A DNA stretch of 64,000 nt from assembly GCA_002803225.1 (NCBI GenBank), contig NXFV01000214.1:1-64000 (forward strand). Reading direction: 5' to 3'. The notes below the pieces were generated by a model. It made no database searches. It was not told the DNA's origin and saw only the letters and a list, made by a program, of their open reading frames with translations. Below are positions 47,062-58,861 of the stretch, in pieces (the first letter of the stretch is position 1; each line of letters starts with the position of its first letter). This DNA comes from Gamarada debralockiae (taxonomy: Eukaryota > Ascomycota > Leotiomycetes > Helotiales > Hyphodiscaceae). The translations under genes and the position numbers were made by a program.

Positions 47062-48032
47062 ATGTCTGCAGAAGACGCCCCCAAGACCACCAAAGCTTCC
47101 AAAGAAGAATTTGACATCATCCAAAATCGCATCCAACTGGCCCTCTCCAAACGCGAAAACCTCATCAAGTCATGGACCGCGTTGTCTTCCCGCAAAGAGC
47201 CAACCAAGACCCAAGAAGAGCTTGACGCCGAAGATGCCGCTCTCTTCCGCAATGAACCTCCGTACCTGGGTGTCGGCGCGGCAATTCCTTCTCACTTCTT
47301 GGTCAGCGAAGCTGAGCGCAATAACAAGTCACTTCGCGCCAAGTTCTTCCCTGGCAAGGGTCTCAGGGGTAGCAAGCCGAGAGATTCTGAAGAGAAGGCT
47401 GCGAGTGCGAAGAGGGGTTTGAATGAGGAGAGTAGCGATGAGGAGGGTGGTCGATCCAGTTTGGGCAAGGCGAAGAAGTTGAAAACTACGAAGGCCACAT
47501 CTGAACCTGTCACGGAGGTCAAGGAGGAGATCAAACACAATGCCCATGAGGATGAGATTGATCTCGAGGATGAAAAGGAAGATAAACCTGGGGTTGTGAA
47601 GGAGGGCAAGGTCGAGGACGTAAGTACCATCTCCCAGCTTTCCTACACTTCCTCTCACCTTTGCCTTTGCAGACATTGGCAACTCCACCAACCACACCCG
47701 AAAAGAACACAACCACAGACCCTAATGAAAATAAAGCTAAAGAAATAATCAATGAAACAGAAGAACAACGACGGGCTACCGATCAGACAGAAGTCCCACA
47801 AGTCCAAGAACCGATCCAAAAACAAAAAGAACAAGAAGCATCGCCATCAAAGCCAGTGAATGATGCCAAGCAATTGAAGCTGCAGAAGCACAAAGAGAAA
47901 CAGAAGTTGAAGAAGAAGATGTTGAAGGATCATAAACAGAAGGAGTTGATTGCTAAGCTGGCTGTTGATACCCGGGAGTGGTTGGACAAGGTGGAAGTTG
48001 ATACCGACGAGTCTCTCCAGAGCCATGTTTGA
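47062..48032 (+). CDS. DUF3245-like nuclear/nucleolar-type protein
   Basis: Exons 47062-47619 and 47673-48032 give about 305 residues. The start MSAEDAPKTT at 47062 is preferred over an upstream in-frame ATG at 46792, which would overlap the LSC2 start. Conserved parts are FDIIQNRIQLALSKRENLI, DAALFRNEPPYLGVGAAIP and LRAKFFPGKGLRG. The second half is highly charged, with acidic/lysine tracts (EIDLEDEKEDKP, KLQKHKEKQKLKKKM), suggesting nucleic-acid or chromatin association. The family call is from memory of fungal DUF3245 proteins. Function unknown. Confidence 0.65.
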
Positions 48033-48889
48033 TGTTGAGAGCACCATGATGTATGATGAGGGATGGTCATCATATCAATCTGCTGTGATTAGTCTGAACA
48101 CAATCACATTTCGTCATCGTACATGCCGCCTGAAATCATGTTCAGTAATTCGTCAAAGTCAAAGCCTGACACATAAACCCATCACCTATCCCAATTTTTC
48201 CAAAGTCCTCACCCAATCCCTTCCATTGTCCTTACTTTGATTATACGGATCATATTCCCTCATGTCGTAGTCCCTCAACAACTTGTTTCCTCCATTCGCA
48301 CTTTCCCTGGCGCTCCTCAGTACATCCCTCCCCCTCAACTTACAATATATCTTACTGATCTTTCCCTAGATACCCTTCTTCACCTTGTCACTCATCAGCC
48401 AGTACAACATCGCATAGATGATAATCTTGCATTCTACGTTGTGAGTGTAGAGTATAGTTTCGGCGTTTGGCTGGGACCATTGGTTGTTGGGTGGCGTATC
48501 TTCTTTGGAGTGCCGGTAGCCAAGCAGCATCGCTTGTACGGAGATGAAGACGGAGAAGAGGGTGCTTTCGTCCGATTGAGGGGACGCCGTTCCAGGCGTT
48601 TATTAGGGAAAGGCTGACTGTTGGAGTTTTAGCTTTTGGTCTTACATATTGGATTGAGGGACGAAGAGAGGGGAGCAACTCGCCGTGCTAATTGGCTTAA
48701 ATATATGGGCTAAGTCTATTATTTCCTTTTCGTCGAAGTAGCCCATATTTTGCCCATACCTTCATCGAGCACGCTGTGCAGCTCTGGGGAATCCGCTGGC
48801 TATGTCGCTGGGAGATACATGTCGAGCCAACCAAGGCGTTAGGGAGTCTATGTATAGTCAAGCTTTGAGTGGAAGTAAAAGAAACTTAC
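48033..48889. other. intergenic, no gene seen
   Basis: Overlapping ORFs on both strands at 48237-48678 show no recognisable family. The remainder of the E2-type domain expected downstream of 48890 on the minus strand was not found here. Confidence 0.4.
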
Positions 48890-49970
48890 GTGAACAATCC
48901 ACCACCATAAGGCGATCCTTCAGCGCCAGTTATAAGAACCTTCATAACATCCATCCTCGACTCGGCAATCTTAATAAAGATCCCCGTTAGCAACGAAGTC
49001 GTCAAGCTCGCAAACCTCCTTACTCAGCGCAGACTGTGTAAAAGCAAATGAACCTATCAATGAAATGATGTGGACTCGACACATCATCCGTGAATGTGAC
49101 TCTGTTATTCTCCGCATACATTGTCCGAGGACCTTTGGATCTTCCTCCTATATTGGCATTCGGTGCCGTCTTGCTAACCCGTATCGTAGAACTTGATGAT
49201 TTTCCTGTAGAGAGAATGATATTCTCTGTTCTCGTTGCCCTGGAACTCTTTTGCCATGGCTGATTCAGAGGCGAGTCGAGCGGACGCTTTTCCTTGTTTG
49301 CAGGTCACGTACCCGCCGGTCACCAACGAAGCTGCCATACGGCTTTCTGGCTCGTCGAAGATAAATGTTTTTCTGTTGGCTTCCTCTTTCAGTACTTGGA
49401 GACCGGGACAACGCTTCTTCTTAGGTCGTTTCTCTGTAAGGATCTTGACAAAGCTCGTATGCTTCGCAATTTCCGTAACAAACGCCAGTACCGATCGATA
49501 CAACGAGCTTCTCTTTGTCATATCCGCAATAGAATCATTCCGCATCAGTGCTGTGACTCGATCAAACAGCAAACTCAACCTGAACAAACAAAGAGCTCAG
49601 CAGGCGGCTGCTTATCAAACCCAAAACTCGAATCCGTAACCGGAATGAAAGCCGCCAAGACTTGAAGAAGCTGCGTCGTCAACTTGCCCGTCAGATCATC
49701 TTGTTTGCGGATATCGATGCAGTCCGGTAAATCCAACGCATTTGAATCCCAGGGGATATAGGTACAGCGTATCCGAGCTCCAGGCCTTTCTTTTCCTGAC
49801 TTGTGTTCTTGTGGACCTTCTGTGCTGCTCGTCGTTGGAGTTCTAGTTCTACTTCGTCGAAACGGCATAGTAGGATCCAGATCACGAAGAAGCGGCCTTG
49901 TAACAGTTGTTGACAGTAGCAACTAAAGTAGAGGTAGTACTTTTGTTGAGGGTAGGCTTCCCTCAACATC
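48890..49970 (-). pseudogene. decayed gene for a large fungal UBC (E2)-domain protein
   Basis: Minus-strand pieces in several frames keep family order: FFVIWILLCRFDEVELE (about 49890), DLTGKLTTQLLQVLAAFIP, LFDRVTALMRNDSIADMTKR with SSLYRSVLAFVTEIAKHTSF (about 49480), then ENNRVTFTDDVSS (about 49090) and GIFIKIAESRMDVMKVLITG with AEGSPYGGGLF (48890-49000). The last is the start of a ubiquitin-conjugating E2 fold. It ends at a good donor (gtaagt), but no following exon with the catalytic cysteine is found. Stops and frame changes between the pieces show the gene is broken and truncated within the E2 domain. Confidence 0.6.
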
Positions 49971-50479
49971 CTATGCAGGTGTATTTTCTACATCTCTTGC
50001 AGTAGATGCCAGATATCCGGGCAGGGTAGGAGCCTTGCGCGCCGGCGAGCCAGGTCTTGATATGGTCTTTGGTATTGACTAAGGGGAAGGAGGAGCGGCA
50101 AGTCGTTTTTCGGTACTTGAGGGTTTTGAAGTGGTTGTAAAGTTGCCGTAGCGTTCGGACGTTGCCTTCGGCATCTTCTGGCGTCGAGTACCTGTGCTTA
50201 AACTCATCCCTCGCATGCGGCTAGTTATGTCTCTTGAGCTCGACCTTGTAAGTCAAGCTTCAACATTGCTGTACTAAACTTTGATTGATGTTCCTTGGTT
50301 TCAATATTGAGTTGAATCTCACTGGGGATTTTGAGCGAAGGATGATTGATGAAAGCGGAAGTTGGCGTGACTCACGACAACTAAATTTTGAACGAAAATC
50401 ATAGGAAACTGAATTATTCACAAATGATCGACCACGAGATTTGAGCAATGATTTATACTCACTTGGTTACAAGTGAATG
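49971..50479. other. intergenic, no gene seen
   Basis: About 500 bases between the UBC relic and the permease stop. Short ORFs only. Confidence 0.45.
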
Positions 50480-52211
50480 TTATGTCAGTGGGTGTGCATG
50501 CATCTTCCCTTCTAAGCTTCCGTACGACTCATTCTCGCCATCCGTCATCACCCTCCCAATGCTTCCACCACCAAAAATCTGACCATCATGTTCCACCTCA
50601 TCTACAGCAACCGGAGGACCAGTGAAGTTCTTCCTTCCACTTATAACATACCAGATAACGCTAATCAAGGCGAAGAAGACAAAGACAACGCTGGCGTAGT
50701 TCATGGATACTGGGGTGACTGGTATGGCTGTAGGCATACAAAAGAGCACAATTGCGAGAACAATCCAGGTGACGGTAGCGCAGTTGATCGCGAAGCCGAA
50801 TTTCCCAAGAGAAAATGTTGAGTGTCGGACTGCCTTGCGTCCACGGACAAGAGATACCAGGATGGGAATTCCGTAGGAGCAGCTAAGACAGATCGTTGCG
50901 ACTCCAGTAAAAGCATTGAAAGCTGAAGTGCTGCCAAAGTAGATGCATCCGAGAATTGCATCTACCACTGATGATAGAACAAGACCCCAGAAAGGGATGT
51001 TGAAGCGTTTATCGACACGTGCCCATAGCTGAGAACCAGGAATTGCCCCATCACGTGCGAAGGCGTAGGTGCAACGGCTTGCAGCTGTCAACGCACCGAC
51101 TCCTGCGAAGAAGAGAATACCCAGGATCAAGAACAGTAAGGCGAAGCCGCCACCAGCAGATCCTGTGGCTGTCTTAAAGATCAGACCAATTGGCTGGCCA
51201 TTGGCAACACTGAGTAGTACAGAAACGTCCGGAAGAATGAAGAGGATAGGAATTAAGTAAATGACCCCCGTGATACCCGCAGCAGCAACTGAGAGTACCA
51301 TGGCTTTGGGAACTTCTCGTTCGGGCATTTGGACCTCTTCACACATGGCGGCAACCATACCATAGCCGGTCAAGGTATCTTAATCCAAGTTAATAATTGA
51401 AGTTTTGTAAGGGCCTGGGAGTCTTACAAGCTGCTTGAAGTAGACCCACGAACCATGCCCATCCCGACGGCCAGCCACTTGCAGAAGCATCAAAATGTGC
51501 AAAAACAAATTCAGCATTCCGTCTGTCATCAGACATGACCAAAATCGTAACAACGATGATAATCACAGACGCTGAAGTCCAATAAATGCAGATTTTGTTG
51601 ATCAGATCCAAGTACTTGGCGCCGAAGACGTTCACCAGAAACGCAACGAGCATTACTGCCCAGAAGCAGAGGACAGTCTGCCATTGACTGGCTACGAAAT
51701 CCTCATTCCAGAGTGATATGGCGCTCAGTATCAACTGCGCACCGGAAAAGTTGATGCTAAGAGTGACTGTCCAGTTACCCACCAGAGTCAACCATCCGGA
51801 GATCCAGGAGACGATTGGAGCATATTTCTTCGTGGAGAGCATCGCCGACCAATAGTAAACTCCCCCTGCCGTAGGGTACACAGCGCAAATCTCAGCTAAG
51901 GACGCTGCAATGCTCAGAGAGATCAATGATACGAATATCCATCCATAGAGAATAGTCACAGATTGCCCGTCTGTTAATGATATTGCCAGCGTAGTCTGCA
52001 GCTTATCGAGTCAGTAAATGCTTTCTTTTGGAAAGGGTTTCTAATCTGGAACAGGAAAGAAACTCACACTTAATCCAAAAGGCACAGCCATGATCGCGAA
52101 AGAGAGGCCTAATATACTCATCATGCTCAGGGATCTTGGAAGTTCACTCTTGTAGCCCATATTGGCTAAAGCGACGGCAGCGCCACCACCAGGTGAGTTT
52201 GGCTTCTCCAT
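50480..52211 (-). CDS. amino-acid/GABA/choline-type permease (APC superfamily, Uga4/Hnm1-like)
   Basis: Exons 52068-52211, 51428-51995 and 50480-51378 give about 536 residues with around twelve hydrophobic segments. The start MEKPNSPGGG (52211) precedes the conserved first helix SILGLSFAIMAVPFGLS. Next come SLAEICAVYPTAGGVYYWSA and YAPIVSWISGWLTLVGNW, the TGYGMVAAMCEEVQMPEREV loop typical of fungal APC permeases, and ASRCTYAFARDGAIPGSQLW. These proteins import amino acids, GABA, choline or polyamines across the plasma membrane. The substrate cannot be chosen here. The C-terminus is cytosolic and acidic. All splice joins keep frame. Confidence 0.9.
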
Positions 52212-54156
52212 GCTCTCTTCTATCCAATTGAGTCGGAAATGTTGCTTTGCGAAGGTCCAGGGTAAAATTATTAACGGGAAGACTATACCCAACGGGATTG
52301 GGACTGCTCAACGGGATCAGAGAAGTTGCTCTCGTAACTAAAAGAAGTGTATGGATTGAAAATTGAAGGAGTGCCCAGAGCATAATCCCGGAGGGCTCAA
52401 ATGGTCTCTTATAATCGGGACAGCTGAATAATTTGCGAAATCCCGTCAACGGCAAGATAACGGATAACGTGTAAATATCGGACTCGGTCTGTATGCTGAC
52501 TGATTTGTCAAAGGTATCTGTCAAAACATCCAGGGAAGAGACGAACAGAAAAAGCGGAGTAGTTTGATTTTTTCGTCATATGTTAAGCTAAAGAAGCTTA
52601 AGACTTGGCGAGTTGCAGGGAAGGGACGAATCGAGAGAGCCACCACATGACAATTGAGACCTTGAGAGACACTTGCTTCACGGTCATTGGGGTACCTAGA
52701 TACACTCAGCTTGAAGATAAAGAGATAGGCTTTCTACATCTATTCCGCATCTCTGCTGAAAGCTTAGAAGACGGATCTTTTTATTCTGAACCGCTTTGTT
52801 GGGGAATTAAGGACAAGGAATTTCCCGCCTCAGATCATGTCGGGGAACAGAGTCTATGGAGCCAAGCCTTTGAGTACCGAAGATGTGGATGTTCACTGGA
52901 GCACGAGGCTACACGTCGGAAAATGCACGAAGCACAGACCCTTTCTCACCTGTCCCCTCTGGAAGTTCAGCCAGCAAGTGCTCTGCCTTTTCTCCCAACA
53001 GGCATTACCACATTCACATTGTGGCTACACCGCAATTCTGTATAGAAATGGGCTTTTAATTTTGCATCTAGGAGATTCTCTACCTGAACTACGCCTCGAC
53101 GACGTTACGGTCAGTACCAAGTCTCCTTGTAATCGCCCTAGAATAACGCCATGTTCTAAGCACCGCTTACTCACGGTGACTTACGAAGTATAGCAATTTC
53201 CTCATATGGCGCAAGGCCAAATCATTCTCAAGCGATGCTCTCCCAAATCAGGCATGAGCATGTGGCCCATTATCTAAAAGTATCAGCTGTCAACATGAAC
53301 CTTAATGGAGATAAGATCAGGTTTTCGGGATCTCTATCATATTATCTCTTGGATCAAAATAACCAAACGAAGTCTCAGTCTCAAAGACAACTCACGATGT
53401 CTCACCAGCCCTACGTTCTGTGGCTCGGCAAGTACCATTTACCGCCCCCAGCTTTCAGCTTTCAGCCTTGAGCCAGGTCAAGACAACGCCGAATTCGGAG
53501 AGAAGGCTGAGCTCCAAATTCCAGAACATCTTAAATACCTCCAGTCGCCCAAATTCAGAATTCCAACAAGTCCAGTAGAGCAGCATCTCGACTAATCTGG
53601 CCAATTCTCAAGCAGAGGAGGTCTCAGGAGATCAAGAGCCTCACTTGTTGGTTGTTTGAGAATCATTGTTTTTATTGCCTACTTAGCCTGTAGGGCTTCA
53701 AGGAGAGCCCGGAGATCTAGAGACAACTCAAGTCTTTCGAGGGATATGGAGGACTTCGAGCCAGATTCGGTCGGAACGCTAAAGGATCTGCCGGAAAAGA
53801 AGAAGTGTTAATGATTGGTCTCTTATAAGATTGTTCGAACAAATTTCAACTTTCATGAGGTCCAAACGTAGTGAAACATAACCAAATACATGACGTTGAA
53901 GAGGCTAGAAGGATTCCAGAAAAGTCAGTGAGGTTGCTAGCCTTGTCACGTGAAATAGTCTAGAGCTGCTCTGCCTTTCCTAATTCGGCCGGCTAAAATT
54001 GCTCCTTAACCTCAATCCAAAAACCCGTGATTTCGACAAGATTGGATCAGATGCCACTACACTGCAAAAGGACAAGGGGACGCACACCACACAACGTCAC
54101 AAGATAGAAGCCCCAACCATTTATTATTTGTACCACGCTTTCTCGCCTCTTGCACA
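52212..54156. other. intergenic, no firm gene
   Basis: 1.9 kb between divergent genes (permease and SEY1). Plus-strand ORFs at 52605-53045 and 53235-53595 have no family resemblance and no start or intron context I trust. Some of this is promoter for both neighbours. Confidence 0.4.
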
Positions 54157-56978
54157 ATGTCCTCTTCAGACACAAATGGCCACGGCACCAGAAGGCCCTC
54201 CACCGCTTCAAGATTCCCAACAGCCCCTCCTGTATCGACGATGAACGGCCACTTTGCAAATGTTGGCGATGCGCCAACAAAAGAGCAGTATGAGCATGGC
54301 ATACAGGTTATCGACGAGGAGAAGGAGTTCAAGTATGCAAGACCGCGAAATAACGCAACACCTCTGTACTGACACGTAACTTATTAGTCCTAACCTCAAT
54401 ACCTACCTCCAACTTACCAAAACCGCGCAGTCCGGCTTCAACTATCACCTTATCTCAGTCTTTGGCTCCCAGTCGACGGGAAAGTCAACCTTACTTAACC
54501 ACTTATTTGGCACTGAATTTGGAGTAATGGCAGAGAGCGAGCGACGGCAGACCACAAAAGGGATATGGATGTCAAAAAACAAGCGAGAAGCTGCGGAAGG
54601 CTCAGGGGCTCAAGCCATGGCAGATAATATTTTGGTAATGGATGTGGAGGGTACGGACGGTCGAGAACGAGGGGAGGACCAAGATTTTGAAAGGAAGAGC
54701 GCATTATTCGCCCTGGCTACAAGTGAGGTCTTGATCGTCAATATTTGGGAGCATCAGGTTGGATTATATCAGGGTGCGAATATGGGATTGCTCAAGACAG
54801 TTTTTGAAGTCAATTTGCAACTATTTTTGAAGGACAAGCAGTACGTTTTGCGCGCCTCCCTAGCTGCAACAAAGCACTGACATCCTAGATCCAATCCGCG
54901 GTCCCTCCTTTTCTTCGTAATTCGCGACCATCTTGGGACGACGCCTCTCTCAAATCTTCGAAATACCCTTATTCAAGACTTAACGAATATTTGGACCAGT
55001 CTCTCGAAGCCTCCCGGTCTCGAGAAGTCCCGCATAGAAGACTATTTCGACTTCGCATTTGCCGCATTACCACACAAGATCCTACAACCTGGTCCGTTCT
55101 TGACGGAGGTGGGGAAGTTGGGCACGAGGTTCAGAGTTGGCCATCGAGCTTCAAAAGATCACGGCCAGCTAGACCAAGAACTCGAGGGAGGCGTGTTCCT
55201 ACCCGAATACCACCGACGGATACCTGCCGATGGTTTTTCGGTATATGCCGAAGGAGTCTGGGATCTAATCGTCAACAATAAGGACTTGGATCTGCCAACT
55301 CAGCAGGAGCTTCTGGCACAGTTCCGATGCGATGAAATTTCACGAGAGGTTCTAGACGCATTTAACGAAGCTATTCAACCACTCGAAGAGAAGCAAGCTG
55401 AAGGTGTTAGCTTGGGGAAGCCTGCAGTCTTGAAAGATCTGGGAGCCTTGGGGAAAGCAGCACGTGTGAAGAGTATCAAAGCTTTTGAAACCGAAGCCAG
55501 CAGATATCACAAAAGCGTGTATACCAAGAAACGTGTCGAGTTGGAGGGAAAGATCGACACACGACTTAAGGCACTCTACCAAGGACAACTCGCGGCGGCA
55601 CATAAATCGGGAGTCGCTGCCTTCAGTGATGCTGTCTCAGGTGCTGTCAAAGCGGGCCAGAAAAAGGGCGCTTCCTATGAGTTCGCTGATATTGTAGAGC
55701 GTGAGAAGAAAACTGCTCTCAAGCAATTCGAGACAGAAGCCAGAAGCCTAGCCATCGAAGGCGTGCCATGGAGCAATTTCAAGCAGCAGTACAATTTATA
55801 CGGAAAGGATTTGGATGAGGTCAGCGGTCGACTACGCAAGGAGGAGATGCGACGGCTTGCTACTCGTGTCGAGAGATGGGTCAGATCGAGATTAGGCGAA
55901 TCAGTGGGAATTGAATTCAACAAGCTTGGATCTGGCCGAGGAGGCAGTGGAGCTCCCGAGACTGGGGAGAAGCCTGCGACAGAGAAGGATCTATGGGACA
56001 GAATATGGACTCTTTTCACTGCAACTGTTAAGGAAGCCGAAACACGCTTTGTCGAAAGAGCGAAGAGCTTCGACGCAAACCAGGACGAGATCGACGTTGG
56101 CCTATGGCGACTGAGACGGAAGAGCTGGGGAGTTTTGAGGGCTAAGATTGACGAAGAGGTCATGGAAGGCAATATCTTACTGAAACTTCGCGAAAACTTC
56201 GAAGACAAATTCAGATATGACGAAGCCGGCGTGCCAAGGATATGGAGGCCGACAGATGACATCGAAGGGATGTACACGAGAGCTAAGGACTCGACCCTCA
56301 AACTCATTCCATTACTCTCAAAATTCCAACTCGCGGAAACATATGCGGCTCCCAATCTTCCAGAGTGGATTGGCAATGCACCAGCTAGCGTGGATCCAAA
56401 GGATGAGGAAGATCTTGCACCAATTGGAGGCGTCGATGAGGAAGAAGGGAAGAGCTTGGAGGAGGAAATGACGGTTTTGAGCGAAGCAAAACGTCAAGAT
56501 CTCGTCGTGAGGTTCAAGAAGACTGCCGACGGCGTATACGTGGAAGCGAAGCGCAGTGCAATTGGGGGTGTCGCGCAAGTTCCACTCTACTTCTACGGCC
56601 TACTCTTGGCTCTGGGGTGGAACGAAATCGTTGCAGGTAGGATCACTTTTTTGAAGGAGAAACGCCATTGCTAACACTATCATAGTTCTCCGCAACCCAG
56701 TGTATTTCATCTTCCTCATCCTCCTCGGCGCCGCAGCCTACGTCACTTACACGCTCAATCTCTGGGGCCCAATACTACGGATGGCGAACGCAGCATCCGC
56801 ACAAGCCGCCGAGATCGGCAAAGAGAAGCTCCGCGAATTCTTGGAAAGCTCAGACACTGGACGTCAAGCCATGGGTATGGCCGGGCGGACTGACAGTGAT
56901 GGGATCAGCTTGAACACTCTTGATAGCAGAGGGAAGAGAAAGCCAACTGTAGAGAATGAAGAAGATGATGATATCTAG
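54157..56978 (+). CDS. SEY1: ER-shaping dynamin-like GTPase Sey1 (atlastin/RHD3 type)
   Basis: Exons 54157-54332, 54388-54840, 54889-56636 and 56686-56978 give 889 residues. The GTPase domain carries the P-loop [17 protein letters not shown], switch I ([10 protein letters not shown]), the DxxG motif [13 protein letters not shown] and the guanine-binding RD motif in [10 protein letters not shown] long helical middle domain follows. Two hydrophobic hairpin segments ([18 protein letters not shown] and [21 protein letters not shown], split by the last intron) form the membrane anchor, and the tail is amphipathic and charged. Sey1 tethers and fuses ER tubules by GTP-driven dimerisation. Intact. 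Confidence 0.96.
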
Positions 56979-57620
56979 GATTGTGAAAGGCTCTCTGGGT
57001 GGCTCTTTGGATTTTTAGATTCAGCGATTCATTGCATAGCGCTTGTAGTTTATAGACATGCGAAGCTTAATATGATATATATCGATGAGTGAGATATCTC
57101 AACCGCTCAATTGCCCTTTACATAATTCTATTTTGGATGCAAACCCCCTTTAGCAGTCTAGTGGGATATTTATCTGGTATTTGTATTCTTTCCCCCATTA
57201 AGTTACAAAGAAGGCCCAGTATAACCGAGTGGTTCAAGACCTTCAGGGGCACAGCCACCCCAAAAAGATTCAATGAAAGAGCACCGAATGATTGCATGAA
57301 CGTGAATTTCGTACGAATAGCCTCATGATAAGTCTATAATTTATCACTCCCATCCGTTCCGTCTCTGCCAGCCCAAGACTGTCCCCGAGGCCACTCGGCT
57401 GCGCTACCAAAAGCCATGAGACTATACTCAGGTTACTCCGTTGATTGAGAAATCTTCCGCATCGCGGGGTAGTCCGATTTATCAACAGGATTAAAAATTC
57501 CCCAGCCCTGATATATTACACTAGCTATGCTCGTACGAAATTCCATGGCTTTAGAGCCCTACCAGACAACATTCCTGGCAATCGTCTCAAGTTACAATCC
57601 CCAACACCTCTCTTGTTTGA
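56979..57620. other. intergenic, no firm gene
   Basis: 640 bases after SEY1. A tRNA-box-like string (aaccgagtggttcaagacc at about 57218) occurs, but no cloverleaf could be drawn. Confidence 0.4.
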
Positions 57621-58061
57621 ACCTCTAAATCCCAGTCATCCAGTTCCAAACCCCACTCTCCACCTCACCAGCGCTCTACCCTCGCCGAGTTCAGCCTCGC
57701 AGCTCCCAGTCCAGCACCAACATATACACCCCCTCCATTCCTTCACTCGGAAAAAGTACCTTCCCCTCCACACTCCCGCACTCCCAACACCCACCTCCAG
57801 TCTCCCAAAGCTAATATCATTCCAGTATATGTAACAGACTACCCCCTCTGGTCCATAATCGGCTACAACGTTTCTCCAGGAAACTACACCGTCACCATCC
57901 ACTCCCCCAGCGGCAGCGGCTCAACTCTCGTCCAATGCATGGATGACTGTCGAGCAGAGGGTACGCGTGAAGTATTGCGTATGCAGAACAATATATGGGG
58001 TGTTTATGTGGAGGGGATTAGTAAGTTTGGGCATTGGGATTTGGGGTGTTTTGGTGGTTAG
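57621..58061 (+). CDS. orphan coding-like exon, product unknown
   Basis: An open frame of about 147 codons with no ATG near its start runs from a stop at 57618 to a TAG at 58059. Its 3' part has strongly C-ending codons and protein-like sequence (VTDYPLWSIIGYNVSPGNYT, VTIHSPSGSGSTLVQCMDDC, RMQNNIWGVYVEGI). A gtaagt donor follows GI, so splicing near 58020 to another exon is possible. It could be a 3' exon of a gene whose first exon I could not place, or a truncated gene. I do not recognise the family. Confidence 0.3.
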   Translation, partial: TSKSQSSSSKPHSPPHQRSTLAEFSLAAPSPAPTYTPPPFLHSEKVPSPPHSRTPNTHLQSPKANIIPVYVTDYPLWSIIGYNVSPGNYTVTIHSPSGSGSTLVQCMDDCRAEGTREVLRMQNNIWGVYVEGISKFGHWDLGCFGG

Positions 58062-58861
58062 AGAGGGGAGGGAAGCTGGGAAGGAGGTAGCAGCTTGTTG
58101 GTTTTGAGGATGGAAATAGCTCTTCAAAATGCAATGCCAGCATAGATCAGGGTCTTGATTGAAGCGTGTCTCGAGCTTCGGTCTCTTAGATTGTAACGAT
58201 TGGGAACATGGCAAGTGCAAAACCAAGAGAGCTCAGAATTTCTCACGTGTTGCGCAAAGCTGCATCCTATGGCAGCCCCTATTTCCCCGCTCTCGCTTAC
58301 AATCCCATTGCAGTATTTCTCTCGTCGATCCGGGCCTAGACCTTTCTTTTATAGAAGAGAAATCTCGCGATCTGCAACAAATCCCGAAGACCGGTACTGG
58401 TGGGCAGGAGTGGCGTCATGGCCTGGTCTGACTATGTGCAACAAAGGGTGATAGTGGGGTGGACAATGGTCTGATGAGGCCGAAAACACGTTACCTGCGA
58501 TGTGCAACAAACCTCTGTTTTCTGACAGTCAGATCTGTCACTTTGTAAAAGAGACCTGAATCACGAGTTGGCTGGAAGGGATAGGGGGACGCATCCCATG
58601 GCAAAATTTGGGATGAGGCATGAATCACTTAGCATATGTGAATGCTTGAGAGGGAGAATTTCTGTTGGGCGGCAACTTTTCATCTGATCCCTCGGTTTGA
58701 CCATGTTCAGATGGCCATTAAGCAGGTCAATTCGATCGCTGATATTGGGTGATTGGGGAGCATTTCGAGATCGATTTCTTCGGGATACATTATCTCCTGA
58801 CCTGTTCTCTCACGGCTTATTCCCCAGTTCCAGAACGCCCCGAGCGCCCAAACCGTCCATT
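58062..58861. other. intergenic, no gene seen
   Basis: 800 bases between the orphan exon and the RNH201 stop. Only short ORFs. Confidence 0.45.

Noticed and set aside
52605..53595. Plus-strand ORFs between the permease and SEY1
   Set aside because: Overlapping frames of similar length with no recognisable motif; likely chance ORFs in spacer DNA.
57200..57300. tRNA gene suggested by aaccgagtggttcaagacc
   Set aside because: A-box and B-box-like strings overlap in the same 20 bases. No acceptor stem, anticodon arm or T-arm pairing could be drawn on either strand.
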